Positions 46,410 to 54,955 of a DNA stretch of 64,000 bases are shown here, in pieces (the first letter of the stretch is position 1; each line of letters opens with the position of its first letter). The notes under the pieces are model-generated. The model had not been told where the DNA came from, did not search any database, and was given only the letters and a program-made list of their open reading frames with translations. The position numbers and the translations under genes were made by a program. The stretch lies in the NCBI GenBank assembly GCA_022650455.1, contig JALCPO010000001.1:1-64000 (forward strand). The letters run 5' to 3'. The DNA comes from Oscillospiraceae bacterium. Lineage in GTDB: Bacteria; Bacillota; Clostridia; Oscillospirales; Acutalibacteraceae.

Positions 46410-46439
46410 TTGACAGGCCGCCGGAAAATAAGATATAAT
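46410..46439 (+). promoter_or_regulatory. rpmH promoter
   Basis: A perfect TTGACA (46410-46415) and perfect TATAAT (46434-46439) are separated by 18 bases. It should drive rpmH and the following rnpA-yidD-yidC genes. Confidence 0.85.
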
Positions 46440-46477
46440 GCAAGGCGCAGGGTTTATGCCCGAAAGGAGGGTTTTCG

Positions 46478-46612
46478 ATGTTCAGAACGTATCAGCCCAA
46501 AAAGTTGCACCGCCAGAAAGAGCACGGTTTCCGCAAACGCATGGCGACCAGCAACGGACGGAAAGTGCTTTCCCGCCGCAGAGCCAAGGGAAGGGCCCGA
46601 CTGACCTACTGA
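46478..46612 (+). CDS. rpmH: 50S ribosomal protein L34
   Basis: The 44-residue basic protein begins [20 protein letters not shown] and ends GRARLTY, the conserved form of L34. AAAGGAGGG lies directly upstream of ATG. It is the first gene of the classic rpmH-rnpA-yidD-yidC-jag order on the right side of the origin. It is easily missed because of its small size. Confidence 0.98.
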   Translation: MFRTYQPKKLHRQKEHGFRKRMATSNGRKVLSRRRAKGRARLTY

Positions 46613-46732
46613 AAAACGCCCACTGTTCCGGGATGAGGTGCCGCAGACTGCGTCCGTCCCATTTTTCAGCAGACGTGTGGGCCGCTCCCGGCGGCCTTTC
46701 TTTTTCGTTATTTTAAAATGGTTAGGTTGCTC

Positions 46733-47068
46733 ATGACGAATTACTTGCCGATCAAGGAAAATAAGGATTTTCAGAAAGCCTACGCCAGGGGGAAGTTTTA
46801 CGTCAGCTCCGTGCTCGTTTCCTATGTCGTCCGGAACCGGCGAGGAACGCTGCGCGTCGGCATTACCACCAGCAGAAAGATCGGGAATGCCGTCAGGCGG
46901 AACCGGTCGCGCCGGGTGATCCGCGAGTCGTTCCGTTCCCTGGCGGGCCGGGTGAAGCCGGGGTACGACCTGGTTTTCGTGGCAAGGGCGAAAACGCCGT
47001 TTGTCAAATGCTGCGACGTGCGCCGTGCGATGGAGAGACACCTGCAGAAGGCCGGACTTCTGTTATGA
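46733..47068 (+). CDS. rnpA: Ribonuclease P protein component
   Basis: The 111-residue basic protein has the RNase P signature [20 protein letters not shown] followed by RRVIRESFR. It supports the catalytic RNA in tRNA 5' maturation. ATG 46733 is preferred over ATG 46718, which has no ribosome-binding site. The stop overlaps yidD. Confidence 0.97.
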   Translation: MTNYLPIKENKDFQKAYARGKFYVSSVLVSYVVRNRRGTLRVGITTSRKIGNAVRRNRSRRVIRESFRSLAGRVKPGYDLVFVARAKTPFVKCCDVRRAMERHLQKAGLLL

Positions 47069-47307
47069 TGAAACGACTTTTGATTTCCGCGGTCCGATTT
47101 TATCAGAGGGCGATTTCGCCCCTGAAAAAGCCGTGCTGCATCTATTACCCGACCTGCTCCAACTACGCGATCGAGGCCATTGAGCGGTTCGGCGCCTTCA
47201 AAGGTTTTTTTCTTGCGTTATACCGTTTTTTACGCTGCAATCCTTTCAGCAGGGGCGGGTACGACCCGGTTCCCGAAAAGAAGGACAGGGCGTCGAAGCG
47301 AAAATAG
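47065..47307 (+). CDS. yidD: Membrane protein insertion efficiency factor YidD
   Basis: The protein of about 80 residues has the YidD signature [34 protein letters not shown] and [13 protein letters not shown]. It is a small membrane-associated helper of YidC. ATGATG at 47065 overlaps the rnpA stop by four bases. Confidence 0.96.
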   Translation: MMKRLLISAVRFYQRAISPLKKPCCIYYPTCSNYAIEAIERFGAFKGFFLALYRFLRCNPFSRGGYDPVPEKKDRASKRK

Positions 47308-47322
47308 AGGAGAAATTTCCGC

Positions 47323-48330
47323 ATGAACGATATTTTCAATTTTTTCGGCAGCATCCTCGGGTATCTGCTGTGGTGGCTCTACGTCCTCGTAAAAAACTAC
47401 GGGGTGGCCATCGTCCTTTTCACGGTGATCATCAAGCTGCTGCTGTTCCCGTTCTCCGTAAAACAGCAGCGCTCCATGGCTTCCACCGCAAAGCTTTCCC
47501 TGAAGCAGAAGGAGCTTCAGAAAAAATACGCGAAGGACAAGCAGAAGCTGCAGATCGAAACGCAGAAGCTGTATGAAAAGGAGGGGGTCAACCCGACGGG
47601 CGGCTGCACGACCATGCTGTTCCCGTTCCTGGTGATGTTCGGCCTGTACTACACGGTGCTGAACCCTCTTTCCAACGCGCTGCACCTTTCTTCCGGCGCG
47701 ATCACGAAAGCCGTGGACATGCTGAACCATGTCCCGGGCATGGGGAATACGTTCAACGCCCAGTACGCGCAGATTGAGATCGTCAAGAATTTTTCCACCC
47801 TGAAGCCGTATCTGACGATGTTCGGAACGGACGAGCTGGGCCGGCTGGAGTCCTTCAGCCACGGGTTCAAATTTCTGGGCCTGAACCTGCTGGATACCCC
47901 CTGCGACCCTTCGAACATCTTCGGGACGCTGTTCCGCTCCAACCTGTGGGTCATTCCGGTTTTATGCCTGGTCACCTATATTCTGACGCAGTATTTCACC
48001 TTTAAGCTCCAGCCCGGGATGCAGCAGCAGCAACAGCAGGGCTGCATGAAGGGCATGTTTTACATTATGGCGTTCGTATCCGCATGGTTTGCGTGCACGG
48101 TGCCGGCGGCCGTCGGCTCTTACTGGATCATTTCGTCGATCACCCAGTTTTTCCAGACCATTGTGCTGAACGTCTGGTACAGTCCGGCGGATCTGAACGC
48201 GGAAGCGGAGGCGCGGCACGTTGCGCTCCGGGAGCAGGAAGAAGCCGCGGTCAAGCCTCTGCCCGTCAACATGCGCAGGGCGCCCGCCGCACAGAAAAAG
48301 ACAACGAAGACGGAAAAACGCCGCAGATGA
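47323..48330 (+). CDS. yidC: Membrane protein insertase YidC
   Basis: The 335-residue protein has five membrane helices, the conserved positively charged loop region (KLLLFPFSVKQQRSMASTAK) and the motif VGSYWIISSITQFFQTIVLN. It lacks a lipobox, unlike Bacillus SpoIIIJ; translation appears to begin just before the first helix. The basic C-terminal tail (KKTTKTEKRRR) would contact the ribosome. RBS GAGGAG. Confidence 0.95.
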   Translation: MNDIFNFFGSILGYLLWWLYVLVKNYGVAIVLFTVIIKLLLFPFSVKQQRSMASTAKLSLKQKELQKKYAKDKQKLQIETQKLYEKEGVNPTGGCTTMLFPFLVMFGLYYTVLNPLSNALHLSSGAITKAVDMLNHVPGMGNTFNAQYAQIEIVKNFSTLKPYLTMFGTDELGRLESFSHGFKFLGLNLLDTPCDPSNIFGTLFRSNLWVIPVLCLVTYILTQYFTFKLQPGMQQQQQQGCMKGMFYIMAFVSAWFACTVPAAVGSYWIISSITQFFQTIVLNVWYSPADLNAEAEARHVALREQEEAAVKPLPVNMRRAPAAQKKTTKTEKRRR

Positions 48331-48376
48331 ATGCCTTCGCACAGGACGATGATTCCTTTTCGGGGAGGTACGGAAA

Positions 48377-49213
48377 ATGAGAGAAGCGATAGGAACCGGC
48401 GAAACGGTGGAACTTGCCAGGGAAGCCGCCTGCAAAGAGCTTGGCGTGGAATCGTATGAAGCGGAATTTGAAATTTTGGAAATGCCGACGAAAAAAACGT
48501 TCGGCCTGTTTGGCGGAAGTCCCGCCAAAGTGCGTGTCTATATTGAGGACGACCCGGCCGAATTGGCGGCCAAATATCTGGAAAACGTGCTTCCCTGCAT
48601 GGGGGTCGCCGGCGTAAAAGTTAAGATCGATAAGGAAGAGGGCGGGGCCCTGCTTTCCCTGGACGGGGACGACATCGGGTTTGTCATCGGGCACCGCGGG
48701 GAGACGCTCGACGCCCTGCAGTACCTTGCGGGCCTGGTTGCCAACCATAAAGGAAACGGGTATTTCCGCATTGCGCTGGATATTGGCCATTACCGCGAAA
48801 AACGCCGTCAGACGCTGGAATCCCTGGGGAAGAAAATGGCCGAAAAGAGCCTTCGGACGGGCCGCAACGTTTCGCTTGAGCCGATGAACCCCTACGAGAG
48901 GCGCATCATCCACACGGCGGTGCAGACGGTGGCGGGGGCGAAATCCTGGTCGGAAGGCGAAGATCTGGAACGCCATGTCGTCATCGGACCGGTTGCCGGC
49001 GAGCGCCCGCAACGGCGCGGTCCCCGCGGGTTCGGCGGCCGCCGGAACGACGGCCAGCACCGGCCTCCCTACCGGCCTTACCGCAAGCCGTACGAAAGAA
49101 AGAGCCGCGCCCCGGTTCCGGGGAACGGTCCGGGTCCGGCGCCGCAGGGGAAGCCCAGGCAGGAGCCTGCCGCGGAAGGTTCGCCGTACGGAAAGACCGG
49201 CCTGAAAAAATAA
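48377..49213 (+). CDS. jag: Jag/KhpB RNA-binding protein (Jag-N, KH, R3H)
   Basis: The 278-residue protein has a Jag_N domain (1-50), a KH domain with the GHRG loop (IGFVIGHRGETLDALQYL) and an R3H domain (MNPYERRIIHTAVQ). A low-complexity tail of about 70 residues rich in Arg, Pro and Gly follows, unusual in length. Jag/KhpB binds RNA with KhpA and influences cell division. Position after yidC is conserved. Confidence 0.95.
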   Translation: MREAIGTGETVELAREAACKELGVESYEAEFEILEMPTKKTFGLFGGSPAKVRVYIEDDPAELAAKYLENVLPCMGVAGVKVKIDKEEGGALLSLDGDDIGFVIGHRGETLDALQYLAGLVANHKGNGYFRIALDIGHYREKRRQTLESLGKKMAEKSLRTGRNVSLEPMNPYERRIIHTAVQTVAGAKSWSEGEDLERHVVIGPVAGERPQRRGPRGFGGRRNDGQHRPPYRPYRKPYERKSRAPVPGNGPGPAPQGKPRQEPAAEGSPYGKTGLKK

Positions 49214-49326
49214 ACAGATTGAGCGAGGGCGATTCCGTTGTGAATTGTCCTCGTTTTGGTACAGGGTATCTTTCGGTCCAAGGGCACTCGGTGCCGCCCT
49301 GCCGGAAAGGACGGTTGAGTTTTCAA

Positions 49327-50715
49327 ATGGAACGTATTGTTTATCATCCCTCCGGGGATACAATCGCGGCGGTTTCAACGCCGCAGGCGCCCGGGGCCAT
49401 CGGCATCGTCCGCATTTCCGGTCCGCGCGCGCGCGAGGTTGCGGGCCGGGTCTTTGTTTCGGCGCACGGGAAGTCGCTGGATGGGATCCGGGGCTACACG
49501 GCGCTGTATGGGAAGGTGCGGGATGCCGGAGGCGACATCGACGAGGCGATCGCCCTGAATTTCCGCGCCCCGGCGAGCTTTACCGGGGAAGACGTGGTGG
49601 AGCTTTCCTGCCACGGCGGCCTTTATGTTATGCGCCGCCTGCTGAAAGCCGTTTTGGAGGCGGGCGCCGTGGCCGCGGGGCCCGGCGAATTTACGCGCCG
49701 CGCTTTTCTGAACGGGAAAATGGGGCTGACGGAAGCGGAGTCCGTGATGCAGATGGTCTGCGCCCAGGGCGAGCAGGCCGCGAAAACCGCGCTCGCCGGA
49801 CGCGGCGGAATTCTGGAAAGGCGGATCCGGGCGGTGCGCGACCGGCTCACCGGGGCGGCGGCGCACCTTGCCGCGTGGGCGGACTATCCGGAGGACGACA
49901 TTCCCCAGGTGACGGGGGAAGAGCTGGACGGTGCCCTGACCGCGACGAAAAGCGACCTGGAGACGCTTCTGCGCCAGTTTGAAGCGGGGCGCGCCATCCG
50001 CGAAGGGGTGGAAACGGCGATTGCCGGCCGCCCGAACGTTGGAAAGTCCACCCTGATGAACCTTCTGGCGGGGTGCGAGCGTTCCATTGTGACACAGTAC
50101 GCCGGGACGACGCGCGACGTTGTGGAGGACACGGTGGTTCTGGGCGGCGTTCCGCTCCGCCTGGCGGATACCGCCGGGATTCGGCGGACGGAGAACCCGG
50201 TGGAAAGCATCGGCGTCGACCGGGCCCAGCGGAAAATCCGCACGGCGCAGCTTGTTTTGGCGGTGTTCGACGGCTCGCAGGAGCTCGACGCGGACGACCG
50301 CATGCTTTTGGACGAGCTGGCCGGTACGCCGTGCATTGCGGTGGTCAATAAAAGCGATCTGCCGCAAAAAATAAACTTAAAGTATATTAAAAGCAAAATA
50401 AAACGAATTGTAATTATTTCTGCCGTGTCGGGAACGGGTTTGGACGAACTGCGGGATGCCGTTCAGGATGTTCTGGAGACGGCGAAGCTTGACCCGTCGC
50501 AGGGAATCCTGTTTACGGAACGGCAGCGCGACGCGGCGCGGCGCGCGCTGGACTGCGTGAACGAAGCGCTGGACGCCCTGAAATCCGGAATGACGTTCGA
50601 CGCGGTGACGGTTTCGATTGAGGCGGCGGTTCAGGTTCTGTTGGAGCTGACCGGCGAACGCGCGACGGAGGCCGTCGTTGATTCCGTATTTCGCCATTTC
50701 TGCGTCGGAAAATGA
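49327..50715 (+). CDS. mnmE: tRNA modification GTPase MnmE
   Basis: The 462-residue protein starts MERIVYHPSGDTIAAVSTPQ, has the N-terminal folate-binding domain, a helical domain with an inserted G domain (GRPNVGKSTLMNLLAG, DTAGIR, NKSD) and the C-terminal FCVGK motif with the functional Cys. With MnmG it modifies the wobble uridine of tRNAs. The longer frame upstream is not used. A hairpin of element A follows the stop codon. Confidence 0.97.
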   Translation: MERIVYHPSGDTIAAVSTPQAPGAIGIVRISGPRAREVAGRVFVSAHGKSLDGIRGYTALYGKVRDAGGDIDEAIALNFRAPASFTGEDVVELSCHGGLYVMRRLLKAVLEAGAVAAGPGEFTRRAFLNGKMGLTEAESVMQMVCAQGEQAAKTALAGRGGILERRIRAVRDRLTGAAAHLAAWADYPEDDIPQVTGEELDGALTATKSDLETLLRQFEAGRAIREGVETAIAGRPNVGKSTLMNLLAGCERSIVTQYAGTTRDVVEDTVVLGGVPLRLADTAGIRRTENPVESIGVDRAQRKIRTAQLVLAVFDGSQELDADDRMLLDELAGTPCIAVVNKSDLPQKINLKYIKSKIKRIVIISAVSGTGLDELRDAVQDVLETAKLDPSQGILFTERQRDAARRALDCVNEALDALKSGMTFDAVTVSIEAAVQVLLELTGERATEAVVDSVFRHFCVGK

Positions 50716-50723
50716 GGAAGTTT

Positions 50724-50766
50724 CAGACTTTTCTTTGCAAAGAGAAGTCTGGTTAAAAGAAACAGC
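50724..50766 (+). repeat. Dispersed element A, copy 3 (after mnmE)
   Basis: CAGACTTTTCTTT (50724-50736) and AAAGAGAAGTCTG (50739-50751) form a hairpin eight bases after the mnmE stop codon. It is followed by GTTAAAAGAAACAGC, matching the A-rich tail of the other copies. Confidence 0.78.
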
Positions 50767-50802
50767 TTTGGACAGAGCCTGCAAAATTTCGGTCCGGCGG
50801 GA

Positions 50803-50905
50803 GCCCGGAAGCGGTCCGGGGCTGTATCCCGCTTTGCTAAATCGGGGCCCCATGCCGGACACACTCGCTTCGCGGCGCGTTCGGCGTCGCCCTTGACTTG
50901 CTGCG
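50803..50905 (-). repeat. Dispersed element C, copy 2
   Basis: Read on the minus strand it starts GCAGCAAGTCAAGGGCGACG and contains CGCGCCGCGAAGCGAGTG and ATGGGGCCCCGATTT. It aligns end to end with 20447-20546 at roughly three quarters of positions by eye. It sits in the mnmE-mnmG gap between element A (50724) and element B (50960). Confidence 0.7.
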
Positions 50906-50959
50906 CTTGTCTGCGGCTCCGGGCCGCTTTTGGAAACATCCGTATTGATTTTTATCGTT

Positions 50960-50992
50960 AAAGTTTTCGCCCGGCCTTTTTCAAAAGGCCGG
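50960..50992 (+). repeat. Dispersed element B, copy 3 (before mnmG)
   Basis: AAAGTTTTCGCCCGGCC runs into TTTTTCAAAAGGCCGG and ends directly at the AAGGAGGA ribosome-binding site of mnmG. It is almost identical to the copies at 33600 and 38838. Confidence 0.82.
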
Positions 50993-51007
50993 AAGGAGGA
51001 ATCGGAT

Positions 51008-52888
51008 ATGAATTACAGCGCGGGGAAGATCGACGTTGCGGTCGTCGGCGCGGGCCACGCCGGCATTGAGGCGGCGCTCGCCTCCGCCCGCCTCGGCTGC
51101 CGGACGGCGGTCTTTACCATCAATCTGGACGCCGTCGGGAACTGCCCGTGCAACCCATCCATCGGCGGGACGGCAAAGGGGCACCTGGTGCGGGAGATCG
51201 ACGCGCTCGGCGGGGAGATGGGCCGCACCACGGACGAATGCTTCATCCAGAGCCGGATGCTGAACCGGGGGAAAGGGCCCGCCGTCCACTCGCTCCGCGC
51301 CCAGATCGACCGGCGCGAATACGGGAAGATCATGAAGCACAAGCTGGAGCTTCAGGAAAACCTGCTGCTGAAACAGGCGGAGGTCGTGGATGTCTCCCGC
51401 GGCGAAAACGGCGCATGGAACGTCGCGACGCGCATGGGCGCGGTCTATGAGGCGAAAGCGGTCATTTTTGCGACCGGACCTTATCTTTCCGGGAAGATTT
51501 TTGTCGGCGAGGTTTCCTACGAAAGCGGCCCGGACGGAATGTTTCCCGCCGCCTACCTGACCGGTTCGCTGAAAAAGCTCGGAATCCGCCTGCGCCGCTT
51601 CAAGACCGGGACGCCCGCGCGCGTGCTGAGGTCCAGCATTGACTTCGGCGGCTTGGAAGTGCAGAAGGGCGACGATCCGGTCGTGCCGTTTTCCTACGAC
51701 ACGCGGACGCCCGGAAAAAACCGGGCCGTCTGCTACGTGACGTGGACCAATGAGAAAACGAAGAAAATCATCCTGGACAACCTGAACCGTTCCCAGCTTT
51801 TTACCGGCGGCATCACGGGGATCGGGCCGCGCTACTGCCCGAGCATCGAGACGAAGATCCTGCGCTTCCCGGACAAAAAGCGGCATCAGTTCTTCATCGA
51901 GCCGTGCGGCCTCGACACGGAGGAAATGTATTTGCAGGGGATGAGCACGTCGCTCCCCGAGGACGTGCAGATTGCGTTTTACCGCACCATCCCCGGCCTG
52001 GAACACGTTGAGATCATGCGTACGGCGTATGCCATCGAGTACGACTGTGCCGACCCGCTCCAGCTGAGCGCGACGCTCGAGTTCAAAGACTTCCCCGGCC
52101 TTTACGGGGCGGGGCAGTTCAACGGGAGCTCCGGGTACGAGGAAGCCGCCGCGCAGGGCCTGGTCGCGGGAATCAACGCGGCGCTGAAAATCCTCGGCCG
52201 CGAGCCGATGATCCTGGACCGCGCCGGGAGCTATATCGGCACGCTGGTCGACGACCTGATTACCAAGGGCACGGAGGAACCGTACCGGATGATGACTTCG
52301 CGCAGCGAATACCGCCTGGTGCTCCGGCAGGACAACGCCGACGAGCGCCTGACGCCGGTCGGGCGCCGGGTCGGGCTGATTTTCGACGACCGCTGGGAGC
52401 GTTTCCGGGAGAAGGAAGCACAGAAAAAAGAGGAGCTGGCGCGGGTCCGAAACACGATCCTGCCGCCGGCAAAAGCACTGAACGAGCTGCTTGTTTCACA
52501 TGAAACGTCGCCCGTTTCCTCAGGCGTGAGGCTGGCGGAGCTTATCCGCAGGCCGGAGCTGAACTATGGGATTCTGTCCCCGGTGGATGCGGGCCGGCCG
52601 GAGCTTCCCGCCGCGGTTTTTGAGAACGTGGAGATCGAGCTGAAATACGAGGGATATATCAAACGCCAGAAGGCGCAGATTGCGGAAATGCGCCGCCTGG
52701 AAAACCGCAGGCTTCCGGCGGACTTGGACTATGCAAAAATGACCGGCCTCCGCAGGGAAGCGCAGGAAAAGCTTCAGCGCATCCGCCCGGCGAGCGTGGG
52801 GCAGGCTTCGCGGATTTCCGGCGTCAGCCCGGCGGACATCTCGGTTCTGCTGATCTGGCTCGGCAAAGGGGAGGGGAAGGCCGTATGA
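51008..52888 (+). CDS. mnmG: tRNA uridine 5-carboxymethylaminomethyl modification enzyme MnmG
   Basis: The 626-residue protein has an N-terminal FAD-binding GxGxxG motif (VAVVGAGHAGIEAALASA) and the GidA signatures CNPSIGGTAKGHLVREIDALGG and GQFNGSSGYEEAAAQG. It acts with MnmE. ATG 51008 follows GGAGGAATCGGAT; the longer frame runs through intergenic repeats. It overlaps rsmG by four bases. A parS-like site lies within the coding sequence. Confidence 0.98.
   Translation: MNYSAGKIDVAVVGAGHAGIEAALASARLGCRTAVFTINLDAVGNCPCNPSIGGTAKGHLVREIDALGGEMGRTTDECFIQSRMLNRGKGPAVHSLRAQIDRREYGKIMKHKLELQENLLLKQAEVVDVSRGENGAWNVATRMGAVYEAKAVIFATGPYLSGKIFVGEVSYESGPDGMFPAAYLTGSLKKLGIRLRRFKTGTPARVLRSSIDFGGLEVQKGDDPVVPFSYDTRTPGKNRAVCYVTWTNEKTKKIILDNLNRSQLFTGGITGIGPRYCPSIETKILRFPDKKRHQFFIEPCGLDTEEMYLQGMSTSLPEDVQIAFYRTIPGLEHVEIMRTAYAIEYDCADPLQLSATLEFKDFPGLYGAGQFNGSSGYEEAAAQGLVAGINAALKILGREPMILDRAGSYIGTLVDDLITKGTEEPYRMMTSRSEYRLVLRQDNADERLTPVGRRVGLIFDDRWERFREKEAQKKEELARVRNTILPPAKALNELLVSHETSPVSSGVRLAELIRRPELNYGILSPVDAGRPELPAAVFENVEIELKYEGYIKRQKAQIAEMRRLENRRLPADLDYAKMTGLRREAQEKLQRIRPASVGQASRISGVSPADISVLLIWLGKGEGKAV
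52492..52507 (+). promoter_or_regulatory. parS-like ParB-binding site inside mnmG
   Basis: TGTTTCACATGAAACG is a near-palindrome that differs at two positions from the family consensus TGTTNCACGTGAAACA. It lies 2.3 kb from the closer match at 54767. Confidence 0.5.
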
Positions 52889-53601
52889 GCGACGCCGCGT
52901 CCCTGTTTTCCTCGTATGCTTCCCGGTACGGGATTTCCGTGACGCCGGAGCAGGAAGAAAAATTCCGTGCTTATGCGCAAAGGCTCGTGGAATGGAACCG
53001 GAAAATCAATCTGACCGCGGTGACGGACCCGGAAGGGATCGCCGCGAAGCATTTCTTTGACAGCGTCCTGCTCCTGAAATATGCGGACATCGGCCATGGG
53101 GAAACGGTGATCGATATCGGGACGGGAGCGGGATTTCCGGGCGTTCCGCTGAAAATCATGCGGCCCGATCTGAAGCTGACCCTGCTGGACAGCCTGCAAA
53201 AGCGCCTTACTTTTCTGAAAGAGCTGTTGGAAGAGCTGGATGTTTCGGCGAAGCTGGTGCATGCGCGCGCCGAGGAGGCGGCGCGGCGGAAGGAATACCG
53301 GATGCAGTACGGATTTTCCGTTGCGCGCGCGGTCGCGCCCATGCCGGTCCTGTGTGAGTATTGTCTTCCGTTTTTAAAAAACGGCGGTGTTTTTGCCGCC
53401 ATGAAAGGCCCGGACGCCGAAAAAGAAAGAAAAGATGCGGAAAACGCCGTCCGGCTTTTGGGCTGTACGCTGGAAAAGGCCGTGACCTATACCCTTCCGG
53501 CCGGCGACGGGCGCAGTCTGCTGCTGATCCGCCGGACCGGGGCGCTCGCGCCCTTGTATCCGCGGCACGGCTCCAAAATAGCGAAGCAGCCGCTTTTTTA
53601 G
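52885..53601 (+). CDS. rsmG: 16S rRNA m7G methyltransferase RsmG (GidB)
   Basis: The 238-residue SAM-dependent methyltransferase has the motif IDIGTGAGFPGVPLKIMRPD and the loop NLTAVTDPEGIAAKHFFDS. It methylates G527 of 16S rRNA (E. coli numbering). Start ATGA overlaps the mnmG stop. Confidence 0.97.
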   Translation: MSDAASLFSSYASRYGISVTPEQEEKFRAYAQRLVEWNRKINLTAVTDPEGIAAKHFFDSVLLLKYADIGHGETVIDIGTGAGFPGVPLKIMRPDLKLTLLDSLQKRLTFLKELLEELDVSAKLVHARAEEAARRKEYRMQYGFSVARAVAPMPVLCEYCLPFLKNGGVFAAMKGPDAEKERKDAENAVRLLGCTLEKAVTYTLPAGDGRSLLLIRRTGALAPLYPRHGSKIAKQPLF

Positions 53602-53767
53602 AAAAGTTTTCCACAAAGTCTCGCCTCAATGCGGAAAACTCTGCGGAAGCGTTTTAAACCGTCTTATTTTGTCTTTCAGAAATTTTTTCGGCACCCCATA
53701 TTGTTACAAAATTTGCCGCCGACCCGTGCTATGCTTGTACCAAAAGGACAGGCAGGGGGCGGTGGTT

Positions 53768-54580
53768 TTGCTTCACAGCGAAAAGAACCGGGTGGTCGAG
53801 ATTGACATTGACCGGATTCTTCCCAATCCGGCACAGCCCCGGCGATTCTTTGATGAACAGGAGATGGAAAACCTTTCGCAGAGCATCCGTGTCAGCGGGC
53901 TGATTCAGCCGCTTCTGGTGCGGCATGTGGCGGGGGGTTACGAGCTTGTCGCGGGGGAACGCCGTCTGCGCGCCTGCAAATTGGCCGGGATGAAGACGGT
54001 TTCCTGCATTGTGAGCGACTGTTCCGCCGACGCGAGCGCAGTCATGGCCATGACGGAGAACCTTCAGCGGCAGGACCTCGGCATGTTCGAGGAGGCAGAA
54101 GGAATCCGCAGGCTGATTGAAACGTGGCACGTCACACAGGAAGAAGCCGCGTACCGGCTGGGGAAAAGCCAGTCGGCGGTGGCAAACAAGCTGCGGCTGC
54201 TCCGGCTCGGCGAAGAGGAGCGCAAAAAGATCATTGCCGCGGGCCTGACGGAACGGCATGCGCGCGCCCTGCTCCGCATCGACGACAAGGCTCTCCGCAT
54301 GCGCTCTCTCTCGGTGGTCATCGACCGCCGGTATAATGTGCGGCAGACCGACGAGTACGTCTTGAAGCTGATTGCGAGCGAGGAAACCGGGAAGCAGCAC
54401 CAGACTTTGATTATCAAGGATGTCCGTATCTTTCTGAACACCATTTCGCACGCCGTGGAAACCATGAAACAGAGCGGTATCAGCGCCCAGACGCTGAAAA
54501 GCGAGACGGAAGAGTATATTGAATGCATCGTGCGCATTCCAAAGGCGCAGGCCACCGCGGGGGGCAAAAAACCCGCCTGA
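53768..54580 (+). CDS. noc: ParB-family nucleoid occlusion protein (Noc-like)
   Basis: The protein of about 270 residues has the ParB N-terminal segment (ILPNPAQPRRFF, GYELVAGERRLRACKLAG, MTENLQRQDLGMFEEAEG), a helix-turn-helix (QEEAAYRLGKSQSAVANKLR) and a C-terminal dimerisation region. Noc blocks division over the nucleoid. Position after rsmG and before soj-spo0J matches Bacillus. TTG 53768, about eight bases after AGGGGG, is the likely start; GTG 53762 lies too close. Confidence 0.9.
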   Translation: MLHSEKNRVVEIDIDRILPNPAQPRRFFDEQEMENLSQSIRVSGLIQPLLVRHVAGGYELVAGERRLRACKLAGMKTVSCIVSDCSADASAVMAMTENLQRQDLGMFEEAEGIRRLIETWHVTQEEAAYRLGKSQSAVANKLRLLRLGEEERKKIIAAGLTERHARALLRIDDKALRMRSLSVVIDRRYNVRQTDEYVLKLIASEETGKQHQTLIIKDVRIFLNTISHAVETMKQSGISAQTLKSETEEYIECIVRIPKAQATAGGKKPA

Positions 54581-54626
54581 AACAGCTTACAAGTATTTAC
54601 TCCTATTTCCCTATATCATTTCCCGC

Positions 54627-54660
54627 AAAACGGGCCGGACGGAAACGTCCGGCCCGTTTT
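54627..54660 (+). terminator. Intrinsic terminator after noc
   Basis: A 14-bp perfect stem AAAACGGGCCGGAC/GTCCGGCCCGTTTT (54627-54640 and 54647-54660) ends in TTTT. It separates noc from soj-spo0J. Confidence 0.9.
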
Positions 54661-54766
54661 GTGTCCGCAGGCGAATCTGGGCCCGCTTCCGCGCGGAAGA
54701 ATTTTTCTTGATACGACACCCGCAATTTTTCCTCAGCGATAGGGCGTGTGCGCAGGCTCAGCCTGC

Positions 54767-54782
54767 TGTTTCACGTGGAACA
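54767..54782 (+). promoter_or_regulatory. parS: parS site
   Basis: TGTTTCACGTGGAACA; its complement TGTTCCACGTGAAACA matches the Bacillus parS consensus exactly. It lies between noc and soj, where ParB/Spo0J loads and spreads. Confidence 0.9.
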
Positions 54783-54955
54783 TAATGAAAAAACACAGCA
54801 TGGATGCGGGAGAAAGGCCGTTTCGTGATTTTCGGCCCCGCGGTGAAAATGTGGATTTTCCCTTTATCTTGCCGGAAAGTCGTGATATAATAAAAATAAA
54901 CTTTTCGGGGTGCGGAAGCCCGGATCGTCCGCCGGGTGTGGAAGGGGAAATGGGA

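Larger units (their letters stand above)
46025..46477. other. dnaA-rpmH intergenic region, replichore boundary
   Basis: This 453-base gap divides leftward dnaA from rightward rpmH. It contains the two promoters listed separately. No good DnaA box was found, only TTATCTTGT at about 46289. A stretch at 46190-46265 has GC-rich inverted repeats (CTCCCGCGGAAGTTTCCGGGGCG and its near-complement CGCCCCGGAAAC). No gene is visible. Confidence 0.6.
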
